Source: Halictus rubicundus
Lineage: Eukaryota > Arthropoda > Insecta > Hymenoptera > Halictidae
Assembly: GCF_050948215.1 (NCBI RefSeq)
Contig: NW_027488932.1
Coordinates: 62,001 to 126,000, forward strand
Reading direction: 5' to 3'
DNA length: 64,000 nt
This document shows, piece by piece, positions 26,470 through 40,100 of the stretch. Below the pieces are notes generated by a model. The model was not told the origin of the DNA. It did not search any database and worked only from the letters and a program-made list of their open reading frames with translations. A program made the translations under genes and the position numbers. How positions within the stretch are numbered: the stretch's first letter is position 1; the number at the start of each line of letters is the position of its first letter.

Positions 26470-26987
26470 GGATAGGATAGAGGATAGGATAGGATAGAGG
26501 ATAGGATAGGATAGAGGATAGGATAGGATAGAGGATAGCATAGGATAGAGGATAGGATAGGATAGAGGATAGGATAGCATTGAGGATAGGATTGGAGAGA
26601 GGATAGGATAGGATAAAGGATAGGATAGGATAGAGAATAGGATAGGAAAGAGGATAGTATAGGATAGAGAATGGGATAGGATAGAGGATAGGATAGGATA
26701 GAGGATAGCACAGAGAATAGGATAGGATAGAGGATAGGATAGGGGATTGGATAGGATAGAGGATAGGATAGGATTGAGGATAGGATAGGAAAGAGGATAG
26801 GATAGGAAAGAGATTCGGATAGGGTAGATGATGTTATAGGAAAGAGGATAGGATATGGTAAAGGATACGATATTATAGAGTATAGGATAGGATGGAGGAT
26901 CGGATAGGATAGGATAGAGTATAGGAGAGGATAGAGGACAGGATAGGATAGAGGATAGCACAGAGAATAGGATAGGATAGAGGATAG
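26470..26987 (+). repeat. ~0.5-kb spacer segment recurring at 36.2 kb
   Basis: This lies between the two 8.4-kb copies and is not part of either. GAGGATAGCA at 26,531 matches 36,250, and GAGGATAGCACAGAG at 26,951 matches 36,670, both at offset 9,719. It includes GATAGCATTGAGG, GATTGGAGAGAGG and GATTCGGATAGGGTAG units. Confidence 0.8.
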
Positions 26988-29900
26988 GATAGGGTTGAGG
27001 ATAGGATAGGATAGAGGATAGGATAGGATAGAGGATAGGATAGGATAGAGGATAGGATAATATAGGGAATAGGATAGGATAGATGGTATTATAGGAAAGA
27101 GGATAGGATATGATAGAGGATACGATATTATAGAGGATAGGATAGGATAGCGGATAGGATAGGATGGAGTATAGGATGGAATTGAGGATAGGATAGGGTT
27201 GAGGATAGGATAGGATAGAGGATAGGATCGGATAGAGGATAGGATAGGATAGAGGATAGGATAGGATAGGATAGAGGATAGGATAGGATAGAGGACAGGA
27301 GAGGATAGAGGATAGGATAGCATAGAGGATAGGATAGGATAGAGGATAGGATAGGATAGAGGATAGGATAGGATAGGATAGAGGATAGGATAGGATAGAG
27401 AATACGATAGGATAGAGGATAGGATAGGATAGAGGATAGGATAGGCTAGAGGATAGGATAGGATAGAGGACAGGATACAGGATAGGGTAGGACAGAGGAT
27501 AGGATAGGGTAGAGGATAGCATAGGAGAGATGATATGATGGGATAGAGGATAGTATAGGATAGAGGATAAGATATTATAGAGGATAGGATAGGGTAGAGT
27601 ATAGGATAGGATAGAGGATATTATAGGATAGTGGATAGGATAGGATAGAGGATATGATAGGATAGAGTATAGGATAGGGCAGAGTATGGGATAGGATAGA
27701 GGATACGATAGGATAGAGGATAGGATAGGATAGAGGATAGGATAGGATAGATGATATTATAGGAAAGAGGATAGGATATGATAGAGGATACGATATTATA
27801 GAGGATAGGATAGGATAGCAGATAGGATAGCATGGAGTATAGGATGGAATTGAGGATAGGATAGGGTTGAGGATAGGATAGGATAGAGGATAGGATCGGA
27901 TAGAGGATAGGATAGGATAGAGGATAGGATACAGGATAGTGTAGGACAGAGGATAGGATAGGGTAGAGGATAGCATAGGAGAGATGATATGATGGGATAG
28001 AGGATAGTATAGGATAGAGGATAAGATATTATAGAGGATAGGATAGGATAGAGGAAAGGATGGGATAGTGGAAAGGATAGGATAGAGGATAGGACAGGGG
28101 ATTGGATAGGATAGAGGATAGGAGACGAAAGAGGATAGGATTGGATAGAGAATAGGATAGAGGATAGGATAGAGGATTGGATAGGATAGAGGATATTATA
28201 GGATAGAGGATAGGATATGATAGAGGATACGTTATTATAGAGGATAGGATAGGATAGCGGATAGGATAGGATGGAGTATAGGATGGAATTGAGGATAGGT
28301 AGGGTTGAGGATAGGATAGGATAGAGGATAGGATCGGATAGAGGATAGGATAGGGGATTGGATTGGATAGAGGATAGGAGACGAAAGAGGATAGGATTGG
28401 ATAGAGAATAGGATAGAGGATAGGATAGAGGATAGGATAGGATAGAGGATAGGATAGGATAGAGGATATTATAGGATAGAGGATAGGATATGATAGGGGA
28501 TACGATATTATAGAGGATAGGATAGGATAGCGGATAGGATAGGATGGAGTATAGGATAGAATTGAGGATAGGATAGGGTTGAGGATAGGATAGGATAGAG
28601 GATAGGATAGCATAGAGGATAGGATAGGATAGGGAATAGGATAGGATAGATGGTATTATAGGAAAGAGGATAGGATATGATAGAGGATACGATATTATAG
28701 AGGATAGGATAGGATAGCAGATAGGATAGCATGGAGTATAGGATGGAATTGAGGATAGGATAGGGTTGAGGATAGGATAGGATAGAGTATAGGATAGGGC
28801 AGAGTATGGGATAGGATAGAGGATACGATAGGATAGAGGATAGGATAGGATAGACGATAGGATAGGATAGAGGATAGGATAGAGGATAGGACAGGATAGA
28901 GGATAGGACAGGATAGAGGATAGGATAGCATAGAAGATAGGATAGGATTGAGGATAGGATAGGATAGAGGATAGGATACAGGATAGGGTAGGACAGAGGA
29001 TAGGATAGGGTAGAGGATACCATAGGATAGATGATATTATGGGATAGAGGATAGTATAGGATAGAGGATAGGATATTATAGAGGATAGGATATAATACAC
29101 GATATGATTGGACAGAGGATAGGATAGGATAGATGATATTATAGGATAGAGGACAGGATATGATAGAGGATACGATCTTATAGAGGATAGGATAGGATAG
29201 AGGAAAGGATGGGATAGTGGAAAGGATAGGATAGAGGATAGGACAGGGGATTGGATAGGATAGAGGATAGGAGACGAAAGAGGATAGGATTGGATAGAGA
29301 ATAGGATAGAGGATAGGATAGAGGATTGGATAGGATAGAGGATATTATAGGATAGAGGATAGGATATGATAGAGGATACGTTATTATAGAGGATAGGATA
29401 GGATAGCGGATAGGATAGGATGGAGTATAGGATGGAATTGAGGATAGGATAGGGTTGAGGATAGGATAGGATAGAGGATAGGATCGGATAGAGGATAGGA
29501 TAGGGGATTGGATAGGATAGAGGATAGGAGACGAAAGAGGATAGGATTGGATAGAGAATAGGATAGAGGATAGGATAGAGGATTGGATAGGATAGAGGAT
29601 ATTATAGCATAGAGGATAGGATATGATAGAGGATACGTTATTATAGAGGATAGGATAGGATAGCGGATAGGATATTATGGAGTGTAGGATGGAATTGAGG
29701 ATAGGATAGGGTTGAGGATAGGATAGGGTTGAGGATAGGATAGGATAGAGGATAGGATCGGATAGAGGATAGGATAGGGGATTGGATTGGATAGAGGATA
29801 GGAGACGAAAGAGGATAGGATTGGATAGAGAATAGGATAGAGGATAGGATAGAGGATAGGATAGGATAGAGGATAGGATAGGATAGAGGATATTATAGGA

Positions 29901-31294
29901 TAGAGGATAGGATATGATAGGGGATACGATATTATAGAGGATAGGATAGGATAGCGGATAGGATAGGATGGAGTATAGGATAGAATTGAGGATAGGATAG
30001 GGTTGAGGATAGGATAGGATAGAGGATAGGATAGCATAGAGGATAGGATAGGATAGGGAATAGGATAGGATAGATGGTATTATAGGAAAGAGGATAGGAT
30101 ATGATAGAGGATACGATATTATAGAGGATAGGATAGGATAGCAGATAGGATAGCATGGAGTATAGGATGGAATTGAGGATAGGATAGGGTTGAGGATAGG
30201 ATAGGATAGAGTATAGGATAGGGCAGAGTATGGGATAGGATAGAGGATACGATAGGATAGAGGATAGGATAGGATAGACGATAGGATAGGATAGAGGATA
30301 GGATAGAGGATAGGACAGGATAGAGGATAGGACAGGATAGAGGATAGGATAGCATAGAAGATAGGATAGGATTGAGGATAGGATAGGATAGAGGATAGGA
30401 TACAGGATAGGGTAGGACAGAGGATAGGATAGGGTAGAGGATACCATAGGATAGATGATATTATGGGATAGAGGATAGTATAGGATAGAGGATAGGATAT
30501 TATAGAGGATAGGATATAATACACGATATGATTGGACAGAGGATAGGATAGGATAGATGATATTATAGGATAGAGGACAGGATATGATAGAGGATACGAT
30601 CTTATAGAGGATAGGATAGGATAGAGCAAAGGATGGGATAGTGGAAAGGATAGGATAGAGGATAGGACAGGGGATTGGATAGGATAGAGGATAGGAGACG
30701 AAAGAGGATAGGATTGGATAGAGAATAGGATAGAGGATAGGATAGAGGATTGGATAGGATAGAGGATATTATAGGATAGAGGATAGGATATGATAGAGGA
30801 TACGTTATTATAGAGGATAGGATAGGATAGCGGATAGGATAGGATGGAGTATAGGATGGAATTGAGGATAGGATAGGGTTGAGGATAGGATAGGATAGAG
30901 GATAGGATCGGATAGAGGATAGGATAGGGGATTGGATAGGATAGAGGATAGGAGACGAAAGAGGATAGGATTGGATAGAGAATAGGATAGAGGATAGGAT
31001 AGAGGATTGGATAGGATAGAGGATATTATAGCATAGAGGATAGGATATGATAGAGGATACGTTATTATAGAGGATAGGATAGGATAGCGGATAGGATATT
31101 ATGGAGTGTAGGATGGAATTGAGGATAGGATAGGGTTGAGGATAGGATAGGGTTGAGGATAGGATAGGATAGAGGATAGGATCGGATAGAGGATAGGATA
31201 GGGGATTGGATAGGATAGACGAGAGGATAGGATAGGATAGCGGAAAGGATAGGATAGAGTATAGAATAGGATAGAGGATATGATAGGATAGATG

Positions 31295-31365
31295 ATAGGA
31301 TATGTTATTTGGTTGGTATATGTTATAGGATATGTATGCAGAGTATAGGATATGTGATTGGATAG
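31295..31365 (+). repeat. Divergent T-rich island, copy 3
   Basis: TATGTTATTTGGTTGG starts at 31,301, 8,410 bp after copy 2. By eye it matches copies 1 and 2 base for base. Confidence 0.75.
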
Positions 31366-32679
31366 GATAGAGGATAAGATATTATAGAGGACAGGATAGG
31401 GTAGAGGATATTATAGGATAGAGGATACGATATTATAGGGGATAGGATAGGATAGAGCATGGGATAGGATAGAGTACAGGATAGGATAGGATAGAGGATA
31501 GGATAGGATAGAGGATAGGATAGGATAGAGGATAGGATAGGATAGAGGATAGGATAGGATAGATGATATTATAGGATTGACGATAGGATAGGATAGAGGA
31601 CAGGACGGGATAGAGGACAGGATAGAGGATTGGATAGGATAGAGGATAGGATAGGATAGAGGATAGGATAGGATAGAGGATAGGATAGGATAGAATATAG
31701 GATAGGATAGAGGATAGGATAGGATAGAGGAAAGGATAGGATAGGGGAAAGGATAGGATAGAGGATAGGATAGGGGATTGGATAGGATAGAGGATAGGAT
31801 AGGGGATTGGATAGGATAGAGGATAGGAGGCGAAATAGGATAGGATTGGATACAGAATAGGATAGATAATAGGATAGAGGATTGGATAGGATAGAGGATA
31901 GGATAGGATAGCGGATAGGATAGGATGCAGTATAGAATAGAATTGAGGATAGGATAGGAACGAGGATAGGATAGGATAGAGGTTAGGATAGGATAGAGGA
32001 TATGATAGGATAGGGAATAGGATAGGATAAATGATATTATAGGAAAGAGGATAGGATATGATAGAGGATACGATATTATAGAGGATACGATAGGATAGAG
32101 GATCGGAAAGGATAGAGGATTGGATAGGATAGAAGATACGATAGGATAGAGGATAGGATAGGATTGAGGATAGGATAGGAAAGAGTACAGGATAGGATAC
32201 AGGATACGATATTATAGAGGATAGGATAGGATAGGGAAGAGGATAGGATAGATGATATTATAGGATAGAGGATAGGATAGGATGGAGGATAGGATAGAGG
32301 ATAGGACAGGATAGAGGATAGGATAGGATAGAGGATAGGATAGGATAGAGGATAGGATAGGATTGAGGATAGGATAGGAAAGAGGATAGGATAGGATACA
32401 GGATACGATATTATAGAGGATAGGATAGGATAGGGAAGAGGATAGGATAGATGATATTATAGGATAGAGGATAGGATAGGATGGAGGATAGGATAGAGGA
32501 TAGCATAGGATAGAGGATAGGATAGGATAGAGGATAGGATAGGATAGAGAATAGGATAGGATAGAGGATAGGATCAGATAGAGGATAGGATAGGATAGAG
32601 GATAGGATCAGATAGAGGATAGGATAGGGGATTGGATAGGATAGACGAGAGTATAGAATAGGATAGAGGATATGATAGG

Positions 32680-32714
32680 ATATATGATAGGATATGTTAG
32701 AGTATATTATAGGG
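32680..32714 (+). repeat. Second T-rich box, copy 3
   Basis: TGTTAGAGTATATTATAGGG starts at 32,695, exactly 8,410 bp after copy 2. Confidence 0.7.
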
Positions 32715-34916
32715 GATTGGATAGGATACAGGATAGGATAGGATAGAAAATAGGATAGGATAGAGGATAGGATAGGATAGAGGATAGGATAGGCTAGAGG
32801 ATAGGATAGGATAGAGGATAGAGGATAGAGGATAGGATAGAGGATAGTATATTATAGAGGATAGGATAGAGGATAGGATAGGATATTGGATACGATAGGA
32901 TTGAGGATAGGATTGGAGAGAGGATAGGATAGGATAAAGGATAGGATAGGATAGAGGAAAGGATAGGATAGGGGAAAGGATAGGATAGAGGATAGGATAG
33001 GGGATTGGATAGGATAGAGGATAGGAGGCGAAATAGGATAGGATTGGATACAGAATAGGATAGATAATAGGATAGAGGATTGGATAGGATAGAGGATAGG
33101 ATAGGATAGCGGATAGGATAGGATGCAGTATAGAATAAAATTGAGGATAGGATAGGAACGAGGATAGGATAGGAACGAGGATAGGATAGGATAGAGGTTA
33201 GGATAGGATAGAGGATATGATAGGATAGGGAATAGGATAGGATAAATGATATTATAGGAAAGAGGATAGGATATGATAGAGGATACGATATTATAGAGGA
33301 TACGATAGGATAGAGGATCGGAAAGGATAGAGGATTGGATAGGATAGAAGATACGATAGGATAGAGGATAGGATAGGATTGAGGATAGGATAGGAAAGAG
33401 TACAGGATAGGATACAGGATACGATATTATAGAGGATAGGATAGGATAGGGAAGAGGATAGGATAGGTGATATTATAGGATAGAGGATAGGATAGGATGG
33501 AGGATAGGATAGAGGATAGGACAGGATAGAGGATAGGATAGGATAGGATAGAGGATAGGATAGGATAGAGGATAGGATAGGATTGAGGATAGGATAGGAA
33601 AGAGAATAGGATAGGGTACAGGATACGATATTATAGAGGATAGGATAGGATAGGGAAGAGGATAGGATAGATGATATTATAGGATAGATGATAGGATAGG
33701 ATGGAGGATAGGATAGAGGATAGCATAGGATAGAGGATAGGATAGGATAGAGGATAGGATAGGATAGAGGATAGGATAGGATAGTGGATAGGATAGGATA
33801 GAGGATAGGATAGGATAGAGGATAGGATAGGATAGACGATAGGATAGGATAGAGGATAGGATAGCAAAGAGGATAGGATAGGATTGACGATAGGATAGGA
33901 TAGAGGACAGGACGGGATAGAGGATAGGATAGAGGATAGGATAGGATAGAGGATAGGATAGGCTAGAGGATAGGATAGGATAGAGGATAGGATACAGGAT
34001 AGGGTAGGAAAGAGGATAGGATATGGTAGAGGATAGCATAGGAGAGATGATATGATGGGATAGAGGATAGTATAGGATAGAGATTAAGATATTATAGAGG
34101 ATAGGATAGGGTAGAGCATAGGATAGGATAGAGGATATTATAGGATAGTGGATAGGATAGGATAGAGGATATGATAGGATAGAGTATAGGATAGGGTAGA
34201 GTATGGGATAGGATAGAGGATACGATAGGATAGAGGATAGGATAGAGGATAGGATAGGAAATAGGATAGGATAGGATAGAGGATAGGTTAGGATAGAGGA
34301 TAGGATACGATAGAGGATAGGATAGGATAAAGGATACAGGATAGGATAGAGGATAGGATAGGATAGAGAATACGATATTAAAGAGGATAGGATAGAGGAT
34401 AGGACAGGATGGAGATTAGGATAGGTTAGAGGTTCGGATAGGATAGAGGATTGGATAGGATAGAGGATACGATCTTCTAGAGGATAGGATAGGATAGAGG
34501 AAAGGATAGGATAGGGGAAAGGATAGGATAGAGGATAGGATAGGGGATTGGATAGGATAGAGGATAGGATAGGATGGAGGATAGGATAGAGGATAGGACA
34601 GGATAGAGGATAGGATAGGATAGAGGATAGGATAGGATAGAGGATAGGATAGGATTGAGGATAGGATAGGAAAGAGGATAGGATAGGATACAGGATACGA
34701 TATTATAGAGGATAGGATAGGATAGGGAAGAGGATTGGATAGATGATATTATAGGATAGAGGATAGGATAGGATGGATTATAGGATAGAGGATAGGATAG
34801 GATAGAGGATAGGATAGGATAGAGGATAGGATAGGATAGAGGATAGGATAGGATAGTGGATAGGATAGGATAGAGGATAGGATAGGATAGAGGATAGGAT
34901 AGGATAGACGATAGGA

Positions 34917-37145
34917 TAGGATAGAGGATAGGATAGCATAGAGGATAGGATAGGATTGACGATAGGATAGGATAGAGGACAGGACGGGATAGAGGATAGG
35001 ATAGAGAATTGGATAGGATAGAGGATAGGATAGGATAGAGGATAGGATAGGTTAGAGGATAGGATAGGATAGAGAATAGGATAGGATAGAGGATAGGATC
35101 AGATAGAGGATAGGATAGGATAGAGGATAGGATCAGATAGAGGATAGGATAGGGGATTCGATAGGATAGACGAGAGTATAGAATAGGATAGAGGATATGA
35201 TAGGATATATGATAGGATATGTTAGAGTATATTATAGGGGATTGGATAGGATACAGGATAGGATAGGATAGAAAATAGGATAGGATAGAGGATAGGATAG
35301 GATAGAGGATAGGATAGGCCAGAGGATAGGATAGGATAGAGGATAGGATAGGATAGATTATAGGGTCGGATAGAGGATAGGATAGGGGTTTGGATAGGAT
35401 AGACGATAGGATAGGATAGAGGATAGGATAGGATAGAGAATAGGATAGGATAGATGCTATTGCAGGATAGAGGACAGGATAGGATAGAGGATAGGATAGG
35501 ATAGAGGATAGGATAGGATAGAGGATAGGATAGCGGATTGGATAGGATAGAGGATAGGATAGATGATAGGATAGAGGATTGGATAGGATAGAGGATACGA
35601 TACGATAGAGGATAGGATAGGGGATTGGATAGGATACAGGATAGGATACGATAGAGGATAGGATAGGATAGAGGATAGGATTGCGGATTGGATACGATAG
35701 AGGATAGGATAGGATAGATGATATTATAGGAAAGAGGATAGGATAGGATGGAGGATAGGATAGGATAGAGGATAAGATAGAATAGAGGATAGGACAGGAT
35801 AGAGGATAGGATAGGATAGAGGATAGGATAGAGGATAGGATAGCATAGAAGATAGGATAGGATTGACGATAGGATAGGATAGAGGATAGGATATAGGATA
35901 GGATAGAGGATAGGATAGAGGATAGGATAGAGGATAGGATAGAGGATAGGATAGAGGATAGGATAGGATATAGGGTAGGATAGGGTAGAGGATAGGATAG
36001 GATAGAGAATAGGATAGGAAAGACGATAGGATAGGATAGAGAATGGGATAGGATAGAGGATAGGATAGGATAGACGATAGCACAGAGAATAGGATAGGAT
36101 AGAGGATAGGATAGGAGATTGGATAGGATACAGGCTAGGAGACGATAGAGAATAGGAGAGGATAGATGGTATTATAGGAAAGAGGATACGATAGGATAGA
36201 GGATAGGATAGGATAGAGGATAGGATAGGATAGAGGATAGGATAGGATAGAGGATAGCATAGGATAGAGGATAGGATAGGATAGAGGATAGGATAGCATT
36301 GAGGATAGGATTGGAGAGAGGATAGGATAGGATAAAGGATAGGATAGGATAGAGAATAGGATAGGAAAGAGGATAGTATAGGATAGAGAATGGGATAGGA
36401 TAGAGGATAGGATAGGATAGAGGATAGCACAGAGAATAGGATAGGATAGAGGATAGGATAGGGGATTGGATAGGATAGAGGATAGGATAGGATTGAGGAT
36501 AGGATAGGAAAGAGGATAGGATAGGAAAGAGATTCGGATAGGGTAGATGATGTTATAGGAAAGAGGATAGGATATGGTAAAGGATACGATATTATAGAGT
36601 ATAGGATAGGATGGAGGATCGGATAGGATAGGATAGAGTATAGGAGAGGATAGAGGACAGGATAGGATAGAGGATAGCACAGAGAATAGGATAGGATAGA
36701 GGATACGATAGGATGGAGGATAGGATAGGTTAGAGGCTCGGATAGAATAGAGGATTGGATAGGATAGAGGATACGATCTTCTAGAGGATAGGATAGGATA
36801 GAGGAAAGGATAGGATAGGGGAAAGGATAGGATAGAGGTTAGGATAGGGTAGAGGATAGGATATGATACTGGATATTATAGGATAGTGGATAGGATAGGA
36901 TAGAGGATATGATAGGATAGAGTATAGGATATTGCAGAGTATGGGATAGGATAGAGGATACGATAGGATAGAGGATAGGATAGAGGATAGGATAGCATAG
37001 AGGATAGGATAAAGGATTGGATAGGATAGAGGACAGGATACGATAGAGGATAGGATAGGATAGAGGATAGGATTGGATAGAGAATAGGATAGGAAAGAGG
37101 ATAGGATACGATAGAGAATAGCATAGGATAGAGGATAGGATAGGA
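34917..37145 (+). repeat. Mosaic satellite after the 8.4-kb pair
   Basis: It contains another copy of the second T-rich box (TGTTAG at 35,220, with the GGATCAGATAGAGG units before it). Near 35,890-35,960 comes a run of 12-mers (GATAGGATAGAG), then a CAGGCTAGG unit at 36,131, and then the ~0.5-kb segment shared with 26,470-26,987. No gene is seen. Confidence 0.75.
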
Positions 37146-40100
37146 TAGAGGATAGGATGGGATAGAGGATAGGATAGGCTAGAGGATAGGATATTATAGA
37201 GGATAGGATAAGATAGAGGATAGGATAGGATAGGATAGAGGATAGGATAGGATAGCGGAAAGGATAGGATAGAGTATAGAATAGGATAGAGGATATGATA
37301 GGATAGATGATAGGATATGATAGAGTATAGAATAGGGGATTGGATAGGATAGAGGATAGGATAAGATAGAGGATAGGATACGATAGAGGATAGAATAGGA
37401 TAGAGGATAGGATAGGATAGAGGATAGGATAGGATAGCGGATAGTATAGGATGCAGTATAGAATAGAATTGAGGATAGGATAGGAACGAGGATAGGATAG
37501 GATAGAGGATAGGATACGATAGAGGATAGGATAGGATAGAGAATAGGATAGGATAGAGTATAGGATATAGGATTGGATAGGATAGAGGATAGGATAGGAT
37601 AGGATACATGATATTATAGGATAGAGAAAGGATAGGACAGAGGATACGATATTATACAGGCTGGAATAGGATAGCGGAATGGATAGGATAGAGGATAGGA
37701 TTCGATAGAGGACAGGATAGGATAGGATGGCGGGAAGGATAGGATAGAGTATTGAATAGGATAGAGGATAATATGGGATTGAGGATAGGATAAGTTAGAG
37801 GATAGGATAGGATAGAGGATAGGATCGAGGATTGGATAGGATAGAGGATACGCTAGGATAGAGGATAGGATAGGATGAAGAATAGGATAGGATAGAGGAT
37901 AGGATAGGATAGAGTATAGAATAGGATAGAGGATAGGATATAGGATCGGATAGGATAGAGGATAGGATACGATAGAGGATAGGATAGGTGATTCGATCGG
38001 ATACAGGATAGGATACGATAGAGGATGGGATAGGATAGAGGATAGGATAGGATAGAGGATAGGATAGGATAGAGGATAGGATGGGATAGGATAGAGGATA
38101 GGATAGGATAGAGGATTGGATAGGATAGAGGATAGGATAGGATAGAGGATAGGATAGGATAGAGGATAGGATAGGATAGAGGATAGGATAGGATAGAGGA
38201 TATGATAGGATAGAGGATCGGATAGGATAGAGGATAGGATAGGGGATTGGGTAGGATATAGGACAGGAGGCGATAGAGGATAGGATAGGATAGAGGATAG
38301 GATAGGATAGAGGATAGGATAGGATAGAGGATAGGATAGCATAGAGCATAGAATAGAGGATAGGATAGAGGATTGGATAGGATAGATGATAGGATATGAT
38401 AGAGTATACGATATTATAGAGGATAGGATAGGATAGAGGATTGGATAGAATAGGTGATAGGATATGATAGAGTATACGATATTATAGAGGATAGGATAGG
38501 ATAGAGGATCGGATAGGATAGAGGATTGGATAGGATAGAGGATAGGATAGGATAGAGAATAGGATATCGTATTGGATAGGATAGAGGATAGGATACGATA
38601 GAGAATAGGATAGGATAGGATAGAGAATAGGATAGGATAGATGATATTGTAGGATAGAGGAAGGATAGGACAGAGGATACGATGTTATAGAGGATAGGAT
38701 AGCCTAGCGGAAAGGGAAGGATAGAGGATAGGATCGGGGATTGCATAGGATACAGGACAGGGGACGATAGAGGATAGGATACGATAGAGGATAGAATAGG
38801 ATAGAGGATAGGATAGGATAGAGGACAGGATAGGACAGAGGAAACGATATTATAGAGGATAGGATAGGATAGCGGAAAGGATAGGATAGAGTATAGAATA
38901 GGATAGAGGATATGATAGGATAGATGATAGGATATGATAGAGTATAGGATAGGGGATTGGATAGGATAGAGGATAGGATTAGATAGAGGATAGGATACGA
39001 TAGAGGATAGGATCGAGGATTGGATAAGATAGAGGATACGCTAGGATAGAGGATAGGATAGGATGAAGAATAGGATAGGATAGAGGATAGGATAGGATAG
39101 AGTATAGAATAGGATAGAGGATAGGATATCGGATCGGATAGGATAGAGGATAGGATACGATAGTTGATAGGATAGGGGAATCGATCGGATACAGGATAGG
39201 ATACGATAGAGGATGGGATAGGATAGAGGATAGGATAGGATAGAGGATAGGATAGGATAGAGGATAGGATGGGATAGGATAGAGGATTGGATAGGATAGA
39301 TGATAGGATATGATAGAGTATACGATATTATAGAGGATAGGATAGGATAGAGGATCGGATAGGATAGAGGATTGGATAGGATAGAGGATAGGATAGGATA
39401 GAGAATAGGATATCGGATTGGATAGGATAGAGGATAGGATACGATAGAGAATAGGATAGGATAGGATAGAGAATAGGATAGGATAGATGATATTGTAGGA
39501 TAGAGGAAGGATAGGACAGAGGATACGATGTTATAGAGGATAGGATAGAGGATAGGATAAAGGATTGGATAGGATAGAGGACAGGATAGGATAGAGTATA
39601 GGATATTGCAGAGTATGGGATAGGATAGAGGATACGATAGGATAGAGGATAGGATAGAGGATAGGATAGCATAGAGGATAGGATAAAGGATTGGATAGGA
39701 TAGAGGACAGGATACGATAGAGGATAGGATAGGGTAGAGGATAGCATAGGAGAGATGATATGATGGGATAGAGGATAGTATAGGATAGAGGTTAAGATAT
39801 TATACAGGATATTATAGGGTAGAGTATAGGATAGGATAGAGGATACGATAGGATAGAGGATAGGATAGAGGATAGGATAGGAAATAGGATAGGATGGGAT
39901 AGAGGATAGGATAGGCTAGAGGATAGGATATTATAGAGGATAGGATAAGATAGAGGATAGGATAGGATAGGATAGAGGATAGGATAGGATAGCGGAAAGG
40001 ATAGGATAGAGTATAGAATAGGATAGAGGATATGATAGGATAGATGATAGGATATGATAGAGTATAGAATAGGGGATTGGATAGGATTGAGGATAGGATA

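Larger units (their letters stand above)
18553..26507 (+). repeat. 8.4-kb repeat, copy 1
   Basis: It matches ~26,977-34,917. Landmarks give offset 8,427 at first (TAATATAGGG 18,631 to 27,058). The offset becomes 8,410 after one extra 17-bp GATAGGATCGGATAGAG unit near 19,900 (TATGTTATTT 22,891 to 31,301; GGATGGATTA 26,361 to 34,771). The differences I noticed are this one unit and three substitutions (22,217 G/C 30,627; 24,447 A/G 32,857; 25,911 A/G 34,321), but I did not align every base. The block is itself a mosaic of segments present at 5-13 kb. Confidence 0.9.
26977..34917 (+). repeat. 8.4-kb repeat, copy 2
   Basis: This is the near-identical partner of 18,553-26,507. It keeps the nested 1,424-bp tandem pair, the divergent T-rich island and the second T-rich box. 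Identity stops near 34,917 (GACGATAGG here against GAGGATAGG in copy 1). No gene is seen anywhere in it. Confidence 0.9.
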
